From contig DIWV01000010.1 in the NCBI GenBank assembly GCA_002435865.1, positions 1 through 64,000 of the forward strand: a DNA stretch of 64,000 nt. Direction: 5' to 3'. Source of the DNA: Cloacimonetes bacterium UBA6097 (GTDB lineage: Bacteria; Cloacimonadota; Cloacimonadia; Cloacimonadales; Cloacimonadaceae). The notes beneath the pieces were generated by a model. That model did no database searches. It saw only the letters and a list, made by a program, of their open reading frames with translations, and was not told the origin of the DNA. Positions 17,014 to 26,290 of the stretch are shown here, in pieces. The position numbers and the translations under genes are program-made. Every line of letters begins with the position of its first letter. The stretch's first letter is position 1.

Positions 17014-17079
17014 TGGATTGTTTAAGGGAGAAGAGGAGGATAAGAGATTAAATGTTCGCTTTGCTCACATGCTTAGGAG

Positions 17080-17219
17080 TGGATCCCCGATCAGGTCGAG
17101 GATGACAGGTGAAAAAGGAACTGGATCCCGTATCAAGTACGGGAATGACGCTTCGCTTAAGCAGGAATGACGGACTTGAAAAAACAGCATGGATTCCTGC
17201 CTACGCAGGAATGACGGAT
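17080..17219. repeat. Cluster of REP-like GGATCC/GTCATTCC repeats
   Basis: Several degenerate copies in tandem: GGATCCCCGATCAGGTCGAGGATGAC, then GGATCCCGTATC-AGTACGGGAATGAC, then GGATTCCTGCCTACGCAGGAATGACGG. Each is a short palindrome with complementary arms. Such repeats are widespread in bacteria and mark intergenic DNA. Between E3 and this cluster nothing else is recognised. Confidence 0.75.
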
Positions 17220-17245
17220 TAATTGGCAGGAAAAACTCCTGCCCT

Positions 17246-18013
17246 TTATCTTAGAATAAGGTTAAAATACCACTCCAGGAAGCTGCTGCCTATCATAACC
17301 CAGATAAAGGCACCAACAGCGAGAAAAGGTCCGTAGGGAATAAGCTTGTCTTTGGGTCTGAAGATTACAACCGTAGATACAATAGCAATAATACTGGCAA
17401 AAATCAAAATGAACGAGATATTCATAAATCCCAGGAAAGTTGACATTGCAGCCAGGAGCTTGATATCTCCCCCGCCCATGCCTTCTTTATGGCGCACTTT
17501 TTCAAACAGCCAGGCAATAACCAGCATTAACAACAATATTCCCAAGCCGGTTGCCAAAGCATTTACAATACCTATATCAGTATTGGGAAGCAGGGCAAAG
17601 CCCAGACCGATTATAAACATAGGAATAGTGAGTTTATCCAGTATCAGCCTGTGATAGAGGTCGATAAAGAAAATAGGAATCAGGAAGGCAAAGAGAATGG
17701 CATATTTGGCAAAAAGGACTAAGTCCGGAGCAAACTTCCAGAATAAAGCTATAAATACTAAGGGTGTGACAATCTCTACAATCAGATGGTGGATGTGGAT
17801 TTTAGCTCCGCAGTATTTACACTTGCCTTTGAGCATGATATAACTCAGGATTGGTATATTATAATAGAAAGGAAGTGATTTGCCGCACTGGGTGCAATGA
17901 GAAGGCGGCCTGATGATAGATTGTTTGCCGGGAAGCCTGTCTATCAGTACATTAAAGAAGCTGCCAAAACTAGCTCCCAGTACAAAAATCAGGATTATAA
18001 ATACAGGATCCAG
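17246..18013 (-). CDS. Prepilin peptidase / N-methyltransferase (type IV leader peptidase), CTG start
   Basis: A membrane aspartyl protease that cleaves and N-methylates type IV prepilins or pseudopilins. Both catalytic Asp regions are present: FIDLYHRLIL and GMGGGDIKLL. The ATG at 17836 would give only 196 residues and remove the first membrane span and half of the zinc finger. The same frame continues upstream to a CTG at 18013, directly after an in-frame stop. It adds the family N-terminus (FIILIFVLGASFGSFFNVLI, RLPGKQSIIRPP, HCTQCGKSLPFYYNIPILSY). The Cys pairs CTQC and CKYC are then both present. GGGAG at the end of the upstream gene is the likely ribosome-binding site. No pilin genes are adjacent. 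Confidence 0.88.
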   Translation of the reverse strand: MDPVFIILIFVLGASFGSFFNVLIDRLPGKQSIIRPPSHCTQCGKSLPFYYNIPILSYIMLKGKCKYCGAKIHIHHLIVEIVTPLVFIALFWKFAPDLVLFAKYAILFAFLIPIFFIDLYHRLILDKLTIPMFIIGLGFALLPNTDIGIVNALATGLGILLLMLVIAWLFEKVRHKEGMGGGDIKLLAAMSTFLGFMNISFILIFASIIAIVSTVVIFRPKDKLIPYGPFLAVGAFIWVMIGSSFLEWYFNLILR

Positions 18014-18018
18014 TTATA

Positions 18019-18471
18019 TTACTCCCACCAGTTGTAAGAATGCCCTGTATAGGGATTGTAACTTCTTAAATCTCTGTATTCCAAACGCAGGGATATTGAA
18101 TCAGTAGGTTTATAGCTAAGGCTGAATGCCGGCAGGATTTTAGTCTTGTTATCACCGTTTGATTCGAAGCTGAAGCCTTTACCGGAAGTTGTTGAACCGA
18201 AATTAACAAAATTAAGGTCAACAGCAAGGTTAAGCTTGGGATTGAATTCATAAGCCAGATGATTGGTATATCTGGATTGATAAAAACCTAAGCCATTACT
18301 GGATGTACCTGCAGAAAAACCCATACTGTGAGACATTTTAAGCTTGTAAGGATTGAACAGAGAACCCGAAACTGAATTCTCGTTGAATGAACTTGGACTA
18401 AAAACACTATTTTGAGCCGACAGCAAATACAATCCGGCAATAAGAGTCAGGATGATAAAGAGCTTTTTCAT
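18019..18471 (-). CDS. Secreted / outer-membrane protein of unknown function
   Basis: 150 residues with a clear signal peptide (MKKLFIILTLIAGLYLLSA, cleavage after SA-Q). The remainder is rich in alternating hydrophobic/polar residues (LNLAVDLNFVNFG, ISLRLEYRDLRSY), suggesting a small beta-barrel or beta-sheet surface protein. No family is recognised. AGAGGA precedes the ATG. The stop codon lies 6 bases before the prepilin peptidase start and carries that gene's ribosome-binding site, so the two are coupled. Confidence 0.65.
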   Translation of the reverse strand: MKKLFIILTLIAGLYLLSAQNSVFSPSSFNENSVSGSLFNPYKLKMSHSMGFSAGTSSNGLGFYQSRYTNHLAYEFNPKLNLAVDLNFVNFGSTTSGKGFSFESNGDNKTKILPAFSLSYKPTDSISLRLEYRDLRSYNPYTGHSYNWWE

Positions 18472-18555
18472 AATTTATCCTCTTAAATTATAGTGTTATA
18501 CATTGTTTTAGCACTACTGAGTATAATATAATCACATCTGCAAAGACGTCAAGCT

Positions 18556-19767
18556 TTAAAGTGATTTAATCAGCTTTGCCAGGCGCGCAATACCGTCGTT
18601 TATCTGCTCCAGCGAGGAAAATGAATAATTCAGGCGCATGCAGTTATACTGCTCTTCACTAATAGGAAAGAACTTGCTGCCGGGGATAAAGGCAACTTTA
18701 TGCTCCTTGGCTTTCTCAAACAATTCATCACAATTAAATCCTTCAGGAAGCCACAACCAGAGGAATATTCCACCTTCCGGACGAGTCCACATCACATTGG
18801 ACGGCATTTCCCTTTCCAAAGCATCAAGCATGGTTTGCAAATATGGTTTATAATGCTCACAAATTCTATCCAGATGAGGCTGCATAAGCCCTTGTTTAAG
18901 GAAATGACCGACGACTCTTTCCGTAACGCAATCCGGAGTAACGTTTATCTTCTGCTGCCAGGAACACATCTTTTCTATGATGCTTTTGTCACCTTTTACA
19001 AAGGCAAAACGCATACCGGGTCCCAATATCTTGGAAAAAGAGACAGCTTCTGTTACTATCGAAGTATTACGGAAGTATTCATAGGCTGTTCGGTAAAGGG
19101 TTGGAATATGCTCACCTGTGTATCTTAACCGGCTGTAGGGATTATCTTCAAAGATGGGAAGTTCATTGTCTATAGCGAACCGTATGAGGTCTTTGCGCCT
19201 TTGCTCAGACATGGTTATCCCGCTGGGGTTCTGGAAGTCGGGAATGGACAGCAGGAATTTAACTTTCTTGCCTTCGGACCTGAGCTTTTTCAAAGAGCTT
19301 CTCAGGCTGTCAATATCAATGCCTTCTTCATCCATAGGAATACCGTGTACCTCTGCTCCCAGAGCATTCAAAGCAACGAGTGAACCCAGGAACGTGGGAG
19401 CTTCTACTAATACGACATCTCCCTCATTCAGCATGGTCCTGGCATAATAATAAATAGCATTGGTAGCACCGACAGTAATCAGCATATCATCTTTGGTAAG
19501 ACGTTCATAGCCTTCCCATAAAAGAAGCTGTTCCTTGAGCAGGTTATCACCTTCACTGGCACCGTATTGCAATACATCATGACCTTCTTCCCTGATGACC
19601 TGTGCATAGATTTCAGCTAAAGCTTCTTTGGGAAAAGTCTTGGGAGAAGGAAATCCCCCGGCAAAAGATATCAAATCAGGTATTGACTTTGTGCTTGCTA
19701 CAAGCTCCCTGATGAGAGACGATTTCATGCTTTTGGTATGCTCAGAAAAGTAGTTGCTATACTCCAT
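18556..19767 (-). CDS. PLP-dependent aminotransferase class I/II (2-aminoadipate/aromatic aminotransferase-like)
   Basis: A fold-type I transaminase of about 403 residues. Visible motifs: ISFAGGFPSPKTFP at the N-terminus, LQYGASEGDNLLKEQL, ITVGATNAIYYYARTML, IPDFQNPSGITMS, the Asn/Tyr block FEDNPYSRLRY, the PLP-lysine region TEAVSFSKILGPGMRFAF, and MRLNYSFSS with the substrate-carboxylate Arg. These features match the LysN/ARO8-like branch, whose members use 2-aminoadipate, aromatic or branched amino acids. The exact substrate cannot be fixed. The ATG at 19767 with AAAGGA upstream is preferred over a frame extension to 19833. Confidence 0.88.
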   Translation of the reverse strand: MEYSNYFSEHTKSMKSSLIRELVASTKSIPDLISFAGGFPSPKTFPKEALAEIYAQVIREEGHDVLQYGASEGDNLLKEQLLLWEGYERLTKDDMLITVGATNAIYYYARTMLNEGDVVLVEAPTFLGSLVALNALGAEVHGIPMDEEGIDIDSLRSSLKKLRSEGKKVKFLLSIPDFQNPSGITMSEQRRKDLIRFAIDNELPIFEDNPYSRLRYTGEHIPTLYRTAYEYFRNTSIVTEAVSFSKILGPGMRFAFVKGDKSIIEKMCSWQQKINVTPDCVTERVVGHFLKQGLMQPHLDRICEHYKPYLQTMLDALEREMPSNVMWTRPEGGIFLWLWLPEGFNCDELFEKAKEHKVAFIPGSKFFPISEEQYNCMRLNYSFSSLEQINDGIARLAKLIKSL

Positions 19768-19873
19768 AAATAGTCCTTTATATGTTTTATTTAATAAATC
19801 AAAGTAGTAGCGTAGCATTCCATTGCTGCGCAAAGTATCTTTATGCAGGTTTGGAAACCTACACTACGAGGGC

Positions 19874-21169
19874 TTATGGATAAATCCTGTATATCATCCT
19901 TGGGAAAGGTATAACTTCGCGGATATGATGAGTACCGGACATCCATTGTGTCAGACGTTCCAGACCAATACCGAAACCGCTGTGTGGTACTGAACCGTAT
20001 TTGCGCAAGTCAAGGAACCACTGGTATTGCTCGATCGGCATGTTTTCTGCCTGCATGCGGGAAAGAAGCAAATCGTGGTCGTCTTCACGCTGTGAACCAC
20101 CGATGATTTCACCAAAACCTTCAGGAGCAATCAAATCATCTCCGAGAACAACATCCGGATTATCAGGATCACGCTTCATATAGAAAGCTTTGATAGCTTT
20201 GGGCCACTTCTCTATGAAGATGGGAACAGGAGAGTTTTCTGTAAGCAGAACTTCATCTGCAGCACCCAAATCACTGCCATGAGTTATTTCTGAACCTTTG
20301 CTCTGAAGGAATTCTATCGCATCATAATGAGTCATTCTCCTAAACGGAGCATCAGCAGCTTTTAAAGCTTCTATATCGCGTTCCAGAATAGCCAGTTCGT
20401 CTTTGCACTTTTCCAGAACCGTCCTGATTACGAAACGTATCAGGTCTTCCTGGATTTGCATGTTTTCTACGTGTTCAACAAAGGCAGCTTCAGCATCCAT
20501 CATCCAGAACTCGGTCAGGTGCTTTCTGGTTTTTGACCTTTCTGCCCTGAATACAGGACCAAAGTCATATACACGCCCCAGGCTCATGATGCCTGTTTCC
20601 AGATAAAGCTGTCCTGATTGAGAAAGATATGCCATACCTTCATCGAAGTATTCCAGTTCAAACAAAGTTGTGGTGCCTTCGCAGGCATTGGGAGTTAATA
20701 TTGGTGAATCGAAACGTACAAAGCTGTTTTGATTAAGATATTCGCATATGGCGTAATAAACAGTGTGTCTTACACGCAGATTTGCCCATTGCTTGGATGA
20801 ACGTATCCACAGATGACGATTGCTGAGCAAGAAGTCAGGACCATGCTCCTTCTTCCCTATGGGATACTCTTCTGCATATTGTACAACTTTAATGTCTTTC
20901 ACAGAAAGCTCATAAGTATTTTCCAGCTTCTGATGCAGTTTGGGAATTGCAGTCATAATCAGGGAAGATTCTAAAGTAAGTCTTTTTGCACTTTCAAACG
21001 TCTCTTCATCCATATCAGGTTTAAAAACCACTGCCTGAATATCCCCTGTACCGTCACGGAACTGGATAAACAGCAATTTACCGCTACTGCGTATGTTACG
21101 TACCCAGCCCTTGAGTTCAATTTCCTGTCCCAGATACTTACTTACATCTTTTACAAATACTGTTGGCAT
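19874..21169 (-). CDS. asnS: Asparaginyl-tRNA synthetase
   Basis: A class IIb aminoacyl-tRNA synthetase. The N-terminal OB-fold (about 1-100) contains IELKGWVRNIRSSGKLLFIQ. The catalytic core contains motif 2 (GPVFRAERSKTRKHLTEFWM) and motif 3 (GFGIGLERLTQWMSG). The 431-residue length and the ending HIREVIPFPRMIYRIYP fit AsnRS rather than AspRS, which has a large GAD insertion. GGAG precedes the ATG. Its presence implies direct charging of Asn-tRNA. Downstream of the oxidoreductase gene, same strand, 34-base gap. Confidence 0.95.
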   Translation of the reverse strand: MPTVFVKDVSKYLGQEIELKGWVRNIRSSGKLLFIQFRDGTGDIQAVVFKPDMDEETFESAKRLTLESSLIMTAIPKLHQKLENTYELSVKDIKVVQYAEEYPIGKKEHGPDFLLSNRHLWIRSSKQWANLRVRHTVYYAICEYLNQNSFVRFDSPILTPNACEGTTTLFELEYFDEGMAYLSQSGQLYLETGIMSLGRVYDFGPVFRAERSKTRKHLTEFWMMDAEAAFVEHVENMQIQEDLIRFVIRTVLEKCKDELAILERDIEALKAADAPFRRMTHYDAIEFLQSKGSEITHGSDLGAADEVLLTENSPVPIFIEKWPKAIKAFYMKRDPDNPDVVLGDDLIAPEGFGEIIGGSQREDDHDLLLSRMQAENMPIEQYQWFLDLRKYGSVPHSGFGIGLERLTQWMSGTHHIREVIPFPRMIYRIYP

Positions 21170-21203
21170 ATATTACTCCATTAAGTGAGTGTGAGGTGCC
21201 CTG

Positions 21204-22205
21204 TTAATTAAACAGGGAAGCAAAACTGTCTGTATTTACGTTAATTATTCTTACAATTTCCATAGCTACTTTTAAAGCACGAGTACCGGAAGCACCATCC
21301 ACAATCGGCTTCTTATGCTCGTTAATACACTGGACGAATGATTCCAGTTCCATCTCCAAAGCATCTTTGGGATAGTTTGCTGCATCTATGTTCTTTACAT
21401 CAATCAACTGCTCAGGTTTAAAGTCGGTCTTACCGAGTAAAATCTCCGGCAGAATGTCTTTTATACCTGCAGATTTCTTCATTACTGTTACGTGCTTTGC
21501 CTGGAAGTCCATGGAGATATAACTGTTCTTCTGGAAGAAGCGGATTTTACGTTCCTGCTTCATGGAAACACGGCTGGAAGTTACATTGGCAATAGCTCCA
21601 TTTTCAAATTCCAACCTGGCATTGGCAATGTCAATACTGGGAGTGAGAATTCCAACTCCGCTGGCTCTGATTTCAGTGAGCGGACTCTGGATAAAACTTA
21701 GGATTAAATCAATATCATGAATCATTAAATCAAGCACAACAGGCACGTCAGTTCCCCTGGTTTGGAAAGTAGATAACCTATGGGATTCTATGAACATAGG
21801 ATTACTTATCTCATCCTCTACCTGGAGGATAACAGGGTTGAATCTTTCGATGTGTCCCACCTGAATCAGGAGCTTTTTATCATCTGCAAGTTTGACAATT
21901 TCATTGGCTTGTTCAAGGTCAGAAGTTATAGGTTTTTCCAGGAAAACATGCTTACCTTTGAGCAGGGCTGCTTTTGCCAGCTCATAGTGATAAGTGGTTG
22001 TAGCTGCGATATCTATGGCATCTACATTATCCAGAAGTTCTTCATAAGTATCAAAGGCACGTACCTTAAGGGATTCGGATATCTCTTTTGCCCTTTGCTG
22101 ATTACGGTCGTGGATACCTGCAAATGTACAATTGGCAATACCAAGGAATTTCTTTACGTGGTATTGACCAAGATGTCCGACACCGACTACACCTATTCTA
22201 ACCAT
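21204..22205 (-). CDS. Gfo/Idh/MocA family NAD(P)-dependent oxidoreductase
   Basis: The N-terminal Rossmann domain has VRIGVVGVGHLGQYHVKKF (GxGxxG) and the family's EKPI lysine motif (HVFLEKPITSDLEQA) near residue 95. The C-terminal alpha/beta domain includes DLMIHDIDLILSF, a typical MocA block. 333 residues is normal. Members oxidise or reduce sugars, inositols or related polyols; nothing in the neighbourhood (asnS, SDR) identifies the substrate. GGAG precedes the ATG. Confidence 0.88.
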   Translation of the reverse strand: MVRIGVVGVGHLGQYHVKKFLGIANCTFAGIHDRNQQRAKEISESLKVRAFDTYEELLDNVDAIDIAATTTYHYELAKAALLKGKHVFLEKPITSDLEQANEIVKLADDKKLLIQVGHIERFNPVILQVEDEISNPMFIESHRLSTFQTRGTDVPVVLDLMIHDIDLILSFIQSPLTEIRASGVGILTPSIDIANARLEFENGAIANVTSSRVSMKQERKIRFFQKNSYISMDFQAKHVTVMKKSAGIKDILPEILLGKTDFKPEQLIDVKNIDAANYPKDALEMELESFVQCINEHKKPIVDGASGTRALKVAMEIVRIINVNTDSFASLFN

Positions 22206-22216
22206 TATTTCTCCAG

Positions 22217-22262
22217 TGTTGTCATCCTGAGCTTGCCGAAGGATAAGTTTGGTCCGACAGGC
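22217..22262. repeat. Dispersed repeat (GTCATCCTGAGCTTGCCGAAGGAT type)
   Basis: A single copy of the common intergenic GTCATCCTGAGCTTGCCGAAG repeat lies in the short gap between two minus-strand genes. It belongs to the same family as the copy at 23444-23468. Confidence 0.65.
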
Positions 22263-22272
22263 TTACCATGAC

Positions 22273-23226
22273 TTATTTTATTAACCTTTTACTTAATATA
22301 GACAGCATGTCTTCTGTCATGCGTGGAAGGTCATAATCAGGTTTCCAGCCCCATTCTGCTCTGGCAGCGCTGTCATCCATATAATTAGGCCAGCTTTCTG
22401 CAATACTCTGCCTGATTGGGTCTATATTGTATTCTATTTTAAATTCAGAAATGTGTTTTCTGATTTCAGCAGCAATAATTTCAGGATCAAAGCTCATGGC
22501 TGATACATTAAAGCAATTACGGTGCTTAAGCTTGGCAGGATCTGCTTCCATTAGTTCAACTACTGCTTTTAATGCATCCGGCATATACATCATATCAAGG
22601 AATGTACCGGGTTTGAGGTTGCAGGTAAATTTCTTTTCCTGGATAGCTTTATAATAGATTTCCACCGCATAATCCGTCGTTCCGCCACCAGGTAATGTAA
22701 CATTAGAGATAATTCCCGGATAACGCAAGCCCCGTGTATCTACACCAAACTTAAGGTAATAGTAGTCAGCCAGAAGTTCCCCTGCTACTTTGGAAACTCC
22801 ATAAACAGTTGTGGGCCGCATAATAGTATCCTGAGGAGTTCCATCCTGTGGAGTTGACTTACCGAAAGCACCAATGGAACTGGGTGTAAAGACAGCACAC
22901 TGGTAAGCACGGGCAAGTTCAAGTGCATTGAATAACGCACCCATATTAATTTTCCAGGCAAGTGTGGGATTGGCTTCTCCCTTTGCAGATAAAACTGCAA
23001 CAAGATTAAAGATTGTATCTATTTTATGCTTTTTTATCAGTTCTTCAAACTGCACTGCATCCAGAGCATCCAATATTTCAAAGGGACCTGTTTCCTTTAG
23101 AATTGGATTAACATTGTCATGAATATCGCAGGCTATTACATTTGAGCTGCCATAGACGTTTCTAAGAAAAGGAACAAGTTCACTTCCAATCTGACCTGCT
23201 GCGCCAACTATCAGGATGTTTTTCAT
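22273..23226 (-). CDS. SDR-type L-threonine 3-dehydrogenase-like NAD-dependent epimerase/dehydratase
   Basis: Extended short-chain dehydrogenase of 317 residues: NAD motif ILIVGAAGQIGSELVPFL, active-site triad region with FTPSSIGAFG and YGVSKVAGELL (YxxxK), and the substrate block RYPGIISN. The combination TPSSIGAFG / GVSKVAGELLADYYY / GLRYPGIIS resembles bacterial SDR L-threonine dehydrogenases, which form 2-amino-3-ketobutyrate. No kbl (ketobutyrate CoA ligase) gene adjoins. The ATG at 23226 follows GGAG; a longer in-frame start at 23262 is not favoured. Confidence 0.8.
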   Translation of the reverse strand: MKNILIVGAAGQIGSELVPFLRNVYGSSNVIACDIHDNVNPILKETGPFEILDALDAVQFEELIKKHKIDTIFNLVAVLSAKGEANPTLAWKINMGALFNALELARAYQCAVFTPSSIGAFGKSTPQDGTPQDTIMRPTTVYGVSKVAGELLADYYYLKFGVDTRGLRYPGIISNVTLPGGGTTDYAVEIYYKAIQEKKFTCNLKPGTFLDMMYMPDALKAVVELMEADPAKLKHRNCFNVSAMSFDPEIIAAEIRKHISEFKIEYNIDPIRQSIAESWPNYMDDSAARAEWGWKPDYDLPRMTEDMLSILSKRLIK

Positions 23227-23303
23227 TTCCGGCTCCAAAATACTATTTTGTTCTCCAACCATTTGGTAATTTGTCTTTTGTCAAATGAATTATCATTGTT
23301 ACC

Positions 23304-23466
23304 CGTCATACCTGCGGTCGAGGGTCTCTCCCGTTGAAGAACGGGACAGGTATCCAGTCTGTTTTTTGTTTTTAGCTTAAGATCCCGCCTACGCGGGAAT
23401 GAGTATGTAGAATATATTATTTCATGGTGAACTCGTCGAACCACCCTTCGATAAACTCAGGATGAC
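23304..23466. repeat. Cluster of dispersed palindromic repeats overlapping a gene end
   Basis: Contains GTCATACCTGCGGTCGAGGG, TCTCCCGTTGAAGAACGGGACAGG, GATCCCGCCTACGCGGGAATG and ACCCTTCGATAAACTCAGGATGAC. These are degenerate copies of two common intergenic repeats. The last copy supplies the stop codon and last few codons of the THUMP methyltransferase gene. Confidence 0.75.
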
Positions 23467-24635
23467 ATATCATCGCTACCTCGCGGTGTAATAAACGCAC
23501 GTACTTTAATTTCCACAAAACGGCATTCAATATCACCATTATAGATTTCTATCTTTTTACTTGGCTTCAGTCCGATTGAACGAACTAAATCCTTATCTCC
23601 AACCAATACCCAGGCAGTTGAACCCTGGCATTTATGTTTGAGGAAATCGCCGAATTCTTTTAGTAATTGCTTAACCTGCTCCACTTCTTCCAGACGTATT
23701 CCATAAGGTGGATTGCAGATGATAAAGGCATTTTCAATATGCTTTTCTCTGAAGTCTTCCTGTGTAACCTGTATTTCCTCTGCAAACGGCAGATTATCCA
23801 GATTGGCAAGAGTGCTGTCGACTGACTTCCTGGCGATGTCGCTGCCAAAGATGAGATTATGCGGTAAAGGTCTTATGTCACTCCTGATTTCTTCCTGTAC
23901 TTTTTCCCATTCTTCCATATCAAAATCAGGCAAACGCATAAACCCCCATTTAGAATTCAGGCTGGAAGGAGGCATTCTGCAATATTGCAAAGCAGCTTCC
24001 GTTAAAATAGTACCTGAACCGCAAAAAGGATCATAAAGCGGTTTGTTGCCATCCCATCCGCTGATTCTAATCAATGCAGCAGCAAGGTTTTCTTTAAGAG
24101 GTGCTTCCACATTTTTTACACGGTAACCTCTTTTATGCAATGGTCCGTGACCAACGTCTACACTGATTATAGCCTGGTTTTTAAAGATGCCTACACTGAT
24201 TTCCACATCCGGATTATCTCTTTCCACATTCGGGCGTCTGCCAAATTTATCCCTGAAGTAATCAGCAATGGCATCTTTGAGGTTTAGGGCTGAATAATGT
24301 GAATGAGTTATATTGCTGTTGCCGACATTGGCAAAGATAGAGAATGTATCATCAGGTTTTAAAATATGCTCCCATTCTATTTTCCTGTAAGCAAAATCAT
24401 ACAAATCACTGTCAGTTTCACATCTGAAGCGTGCAATCGGAGCTAATATCCTGCTGAATAAACGGCTCATCACTGTAATCTTCATCAGATTATGAGGGCT
24501 GGCAACAAAGTTTACAGCACGGTAATTCTCAAATGTCTCTTCTGCACCGAGCTCAAGAAGTTCTTTGGCACCTTCAGCTTCCAAACCATTGGAAATAGTG
24601 GCAACATACTGATTATTTTTTTGATATTCAAACAT
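23457..24635 (-). CDS. THUMP-domain class I rRNA/tRNA guanine-N2 methyltransferase (RlmL-like)
   Basis: The N-terminal THUMP region (about 60-160: FRCETDSDLYDFAYRKIEW, NITHSHYSALNLKDAIADYF) precedes a SAM-dependent N6/N2 methyltransferase domain with PLYDPFCGSGTILTEAAL (motif I) and the catalytic FIICNPPYGIRLEE (NPPY). This is the layout of RlmL/YcbY N-terminal-type enzymes that methylate guanine N2 in rRNA. Lack of a second (RlmK) domain and a 392-residue length fit stand-alone members. The final residues DDMSS and the TGA come from a dispersed repeat, so the original C-terminus may have been replaced. Confidence 0.88.
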   Translation of the reverse strand: MFEYQKNNQYVATISNGLEAEGAKELLELGAEETFENYRAVNFVASPHNLMKITVMSRLFSRILAPIARFRCETDSDLYDFAYRKIEWEHILKPDDTFSIFANVGNSNITHSHYSALNLKDAIADYFRDKFGRRPNVERDNPDVEISVGIFKNQAIISVDVGHGPLHKRGYRVKNVEAPLKENLAAALIRISGWDGNKPLYDPFCGSGTILTEAALQYCRMPPSSLNSKWGFMRLPDFDMEEWEKVQEEIRSDIRPLPHNLIFGSDIARKSVDSTLANLDNLPFAEEIQVTQEDFREKHIENAFIICNPPYGIRLEEVEQVKQLLKEFGDFLKHKCQGSTAWVLVGDKDLVRSIGLKPSKKIEIYNGDIECRFVEIKVRAFITPRGSDDMSS

Positions 24636-24776
24636 AATAAACTCTCAAAGTCAAGAATGCCTGCCCGTCCTCTTTGTCAATGCTTACTCACGAAAACCGA
24701 CTAAACCATAGCTTGACAAATCCTGTACTAATATATTGCTATCGTTAAAGAGTTTTCTACTAAAGGGAGCAAAAAT

Positions 24777-26057
24777 ATGTCGCATAACACAGTAAAATCA
24801 AGCTATATGAAATTACAGGAACGCATTAATCTTATGCCCCAGGGAGCTCCTCCTTCTGAGACATTGTATAAAATTCTCGAGATTCTTTTCAGCCAGAAAG
24901 AAGCTGAACTTGTTGCCATGCTTCCCTTAAAGCCTTTCACAGCTGAGGAAGCAGCAAAAATATGGAAACTGGATTTGGTTACAGCGCAAAACACTCTTGA
25001 GCAGCTTGCGAGCCGTGCTGTTTTACTGGATTTGGATAACAAAGGTGTTCAAATGTATGTTCTGCCTCCTCCTATGGCAGGTTTCTTTGAATTCTCTATG
25101 ATGCGGACCAGGGGAGATATAGACCAGAAGCTATTAAGTGAATTATTGCATCAATACCTTAATGTGGAAGAGGATTTTATCAAGGATTTGTTCATGGGTT
25201 CTGAAACCCGTTTGGGAAGAGTTTTTGTTAATGAAGAAGTGCTATCCAATGAAAATGCAGTGCATATTCTTGATTTTGAAAGAGCCAGTCATATAATCAA
25301 GACATCTTCACATATTGGTGTCGGTATGTGCTACTGCCGTCACAAAATGCAGCATCTGGACAAAGCTTGCAACGCACCAATGGATATTTGCATGACTTTT
25401 AACAGCACCGCAGCTTCCCTGATTAAACATGAATATGCGCGCCGGGTGGAAGTTTCTGAAGGCATGGAACTGCTGCATCAGGCTTATGAAAACAATCTTG
25501 TGCAATGCGGTGAAAACGTCCGTAACCAGGTAAGTTTTATCTGTAATTGCTGTGGATGCTGTTGTGAAGCTCTGGTTGCATCAAAGAAATATGGAATGCT
25601 GCATCCTGTTCATACGACGAATTATCTGCCCAAGGTAGACGAAAATAATTGTATTGGCTGCGGCAAATGCATCAAAGTCTGTCCCATTGAAGCCATATCA
25701 TATTCAGAAATTACTACAGCTGATAACAGAAAACCTAAAACAGCAAAGATTAATGAGGAAATCTGCCTGGGGTGCGGAGTCTGCGCAAGAGCCTGTCTGA
25801 CAAAATGTATAACTCTGGATAGCCGACCTGAAAGAGTAATAACTCCTGTCAACTCTGCCCATCGTCTGGTTTTAATGGCAATTGAAAAGGGAAAACTCCA
25901 AAACCTTGTTTTCGATAACCAGGCTTTGGAAAGCCACAGAGCAATGGCAATGATTTTATCTGTAATCGCAAAACTCCCACCTGCCAAACAAATCATGGCA
26001 AGTAAACAGGTCAAATCGGTCTATCTTGATAAACTACTGGAGAGAATCCATATATAA
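24777..26057 (+). CDS. Cys-rich 4Fe-4S ferredoxin-domain protein with N-terminal winged-helix-like region
   Basis: Residues about 1-95 look like a helix-turn-helix/winged-helix domain (FTAEEAAKIWKLDLVTAQNTLEQL). A middle domain holds unusual Cys motifs: MCYCRHK (C185, C187), C198, C205, then CNCCGCCC (256-263). Two classical 4Fe-4S motifs follow: CIGCGKCIKVCP (292-302) and CLGCGVCARAC (330-340). The whole resembles 4Fe-4S proteins found in anaerobes with no settled function; electron transfer or redox sensing is inferred. A TTGACA box lies at 24714, with no convincing -10. AAAGGGAG precedes the ATG. Not in an obvious operon. Confidence 0.75.
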   Translation: MSHNTVKSSYMKLQERINLMPQGAPPSETLYKILEILFSQKEAELVAMLPLKPFTAEEAAKIWKLDLVTAQNTLEQLASRAVLLDLDNKGVQMYVLPPPMAGFFEFSMMRTRGDIDQKLLSELLHQYLNVEEDFIKDLFMGSETRLGRVFVNEEVLSNENAVHILDFERASHIIKTSSHIGVGMCYCRHKMQHLDKACNAPMDICMTFNSTAASLIKHEYARRVEVSEGMELLHQAYENNLVQCGENVRNQVSFICNCCGCCCEALVASKKYGMLHPVHTTNYLPKVDENNCIGCGKCIKVCPIEAISYSEITTADNRKPKTAKINEEICLGCGVCARACLTKCITLDSRPERVITPVNSAHRLVLMAIEKGKLQNLVFDNQALESHRAMAMILSVIAKLPPAKQIMASKQVKSVYLDKLLERIHI

Positions 26058-26290
26058 GCTGCTTAACCCAGGTTGATCAATCAGAGAACCTCAATAAAGC
26101 AATAAGACAAATCATACCGATTTATAAAATGACAATTAATTCTATTTTGCCATTCCGTTCTCATGAAATCAGGTACCTTAACCCGGAGTTCAAATGCGGA
26201 TATATTAAATCCCGACCTCCTGTCTGTTTACTAATTTATAATATGGATAAAAGGTAACATCACATAGTCTGGCATTTATTAATCTTAAAA

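Noticed and set aside
17080..17219. Insertion sequence
   Set aside because: No transposase frame or long terminal inverted repeats; the content is short palindromic repeats only.
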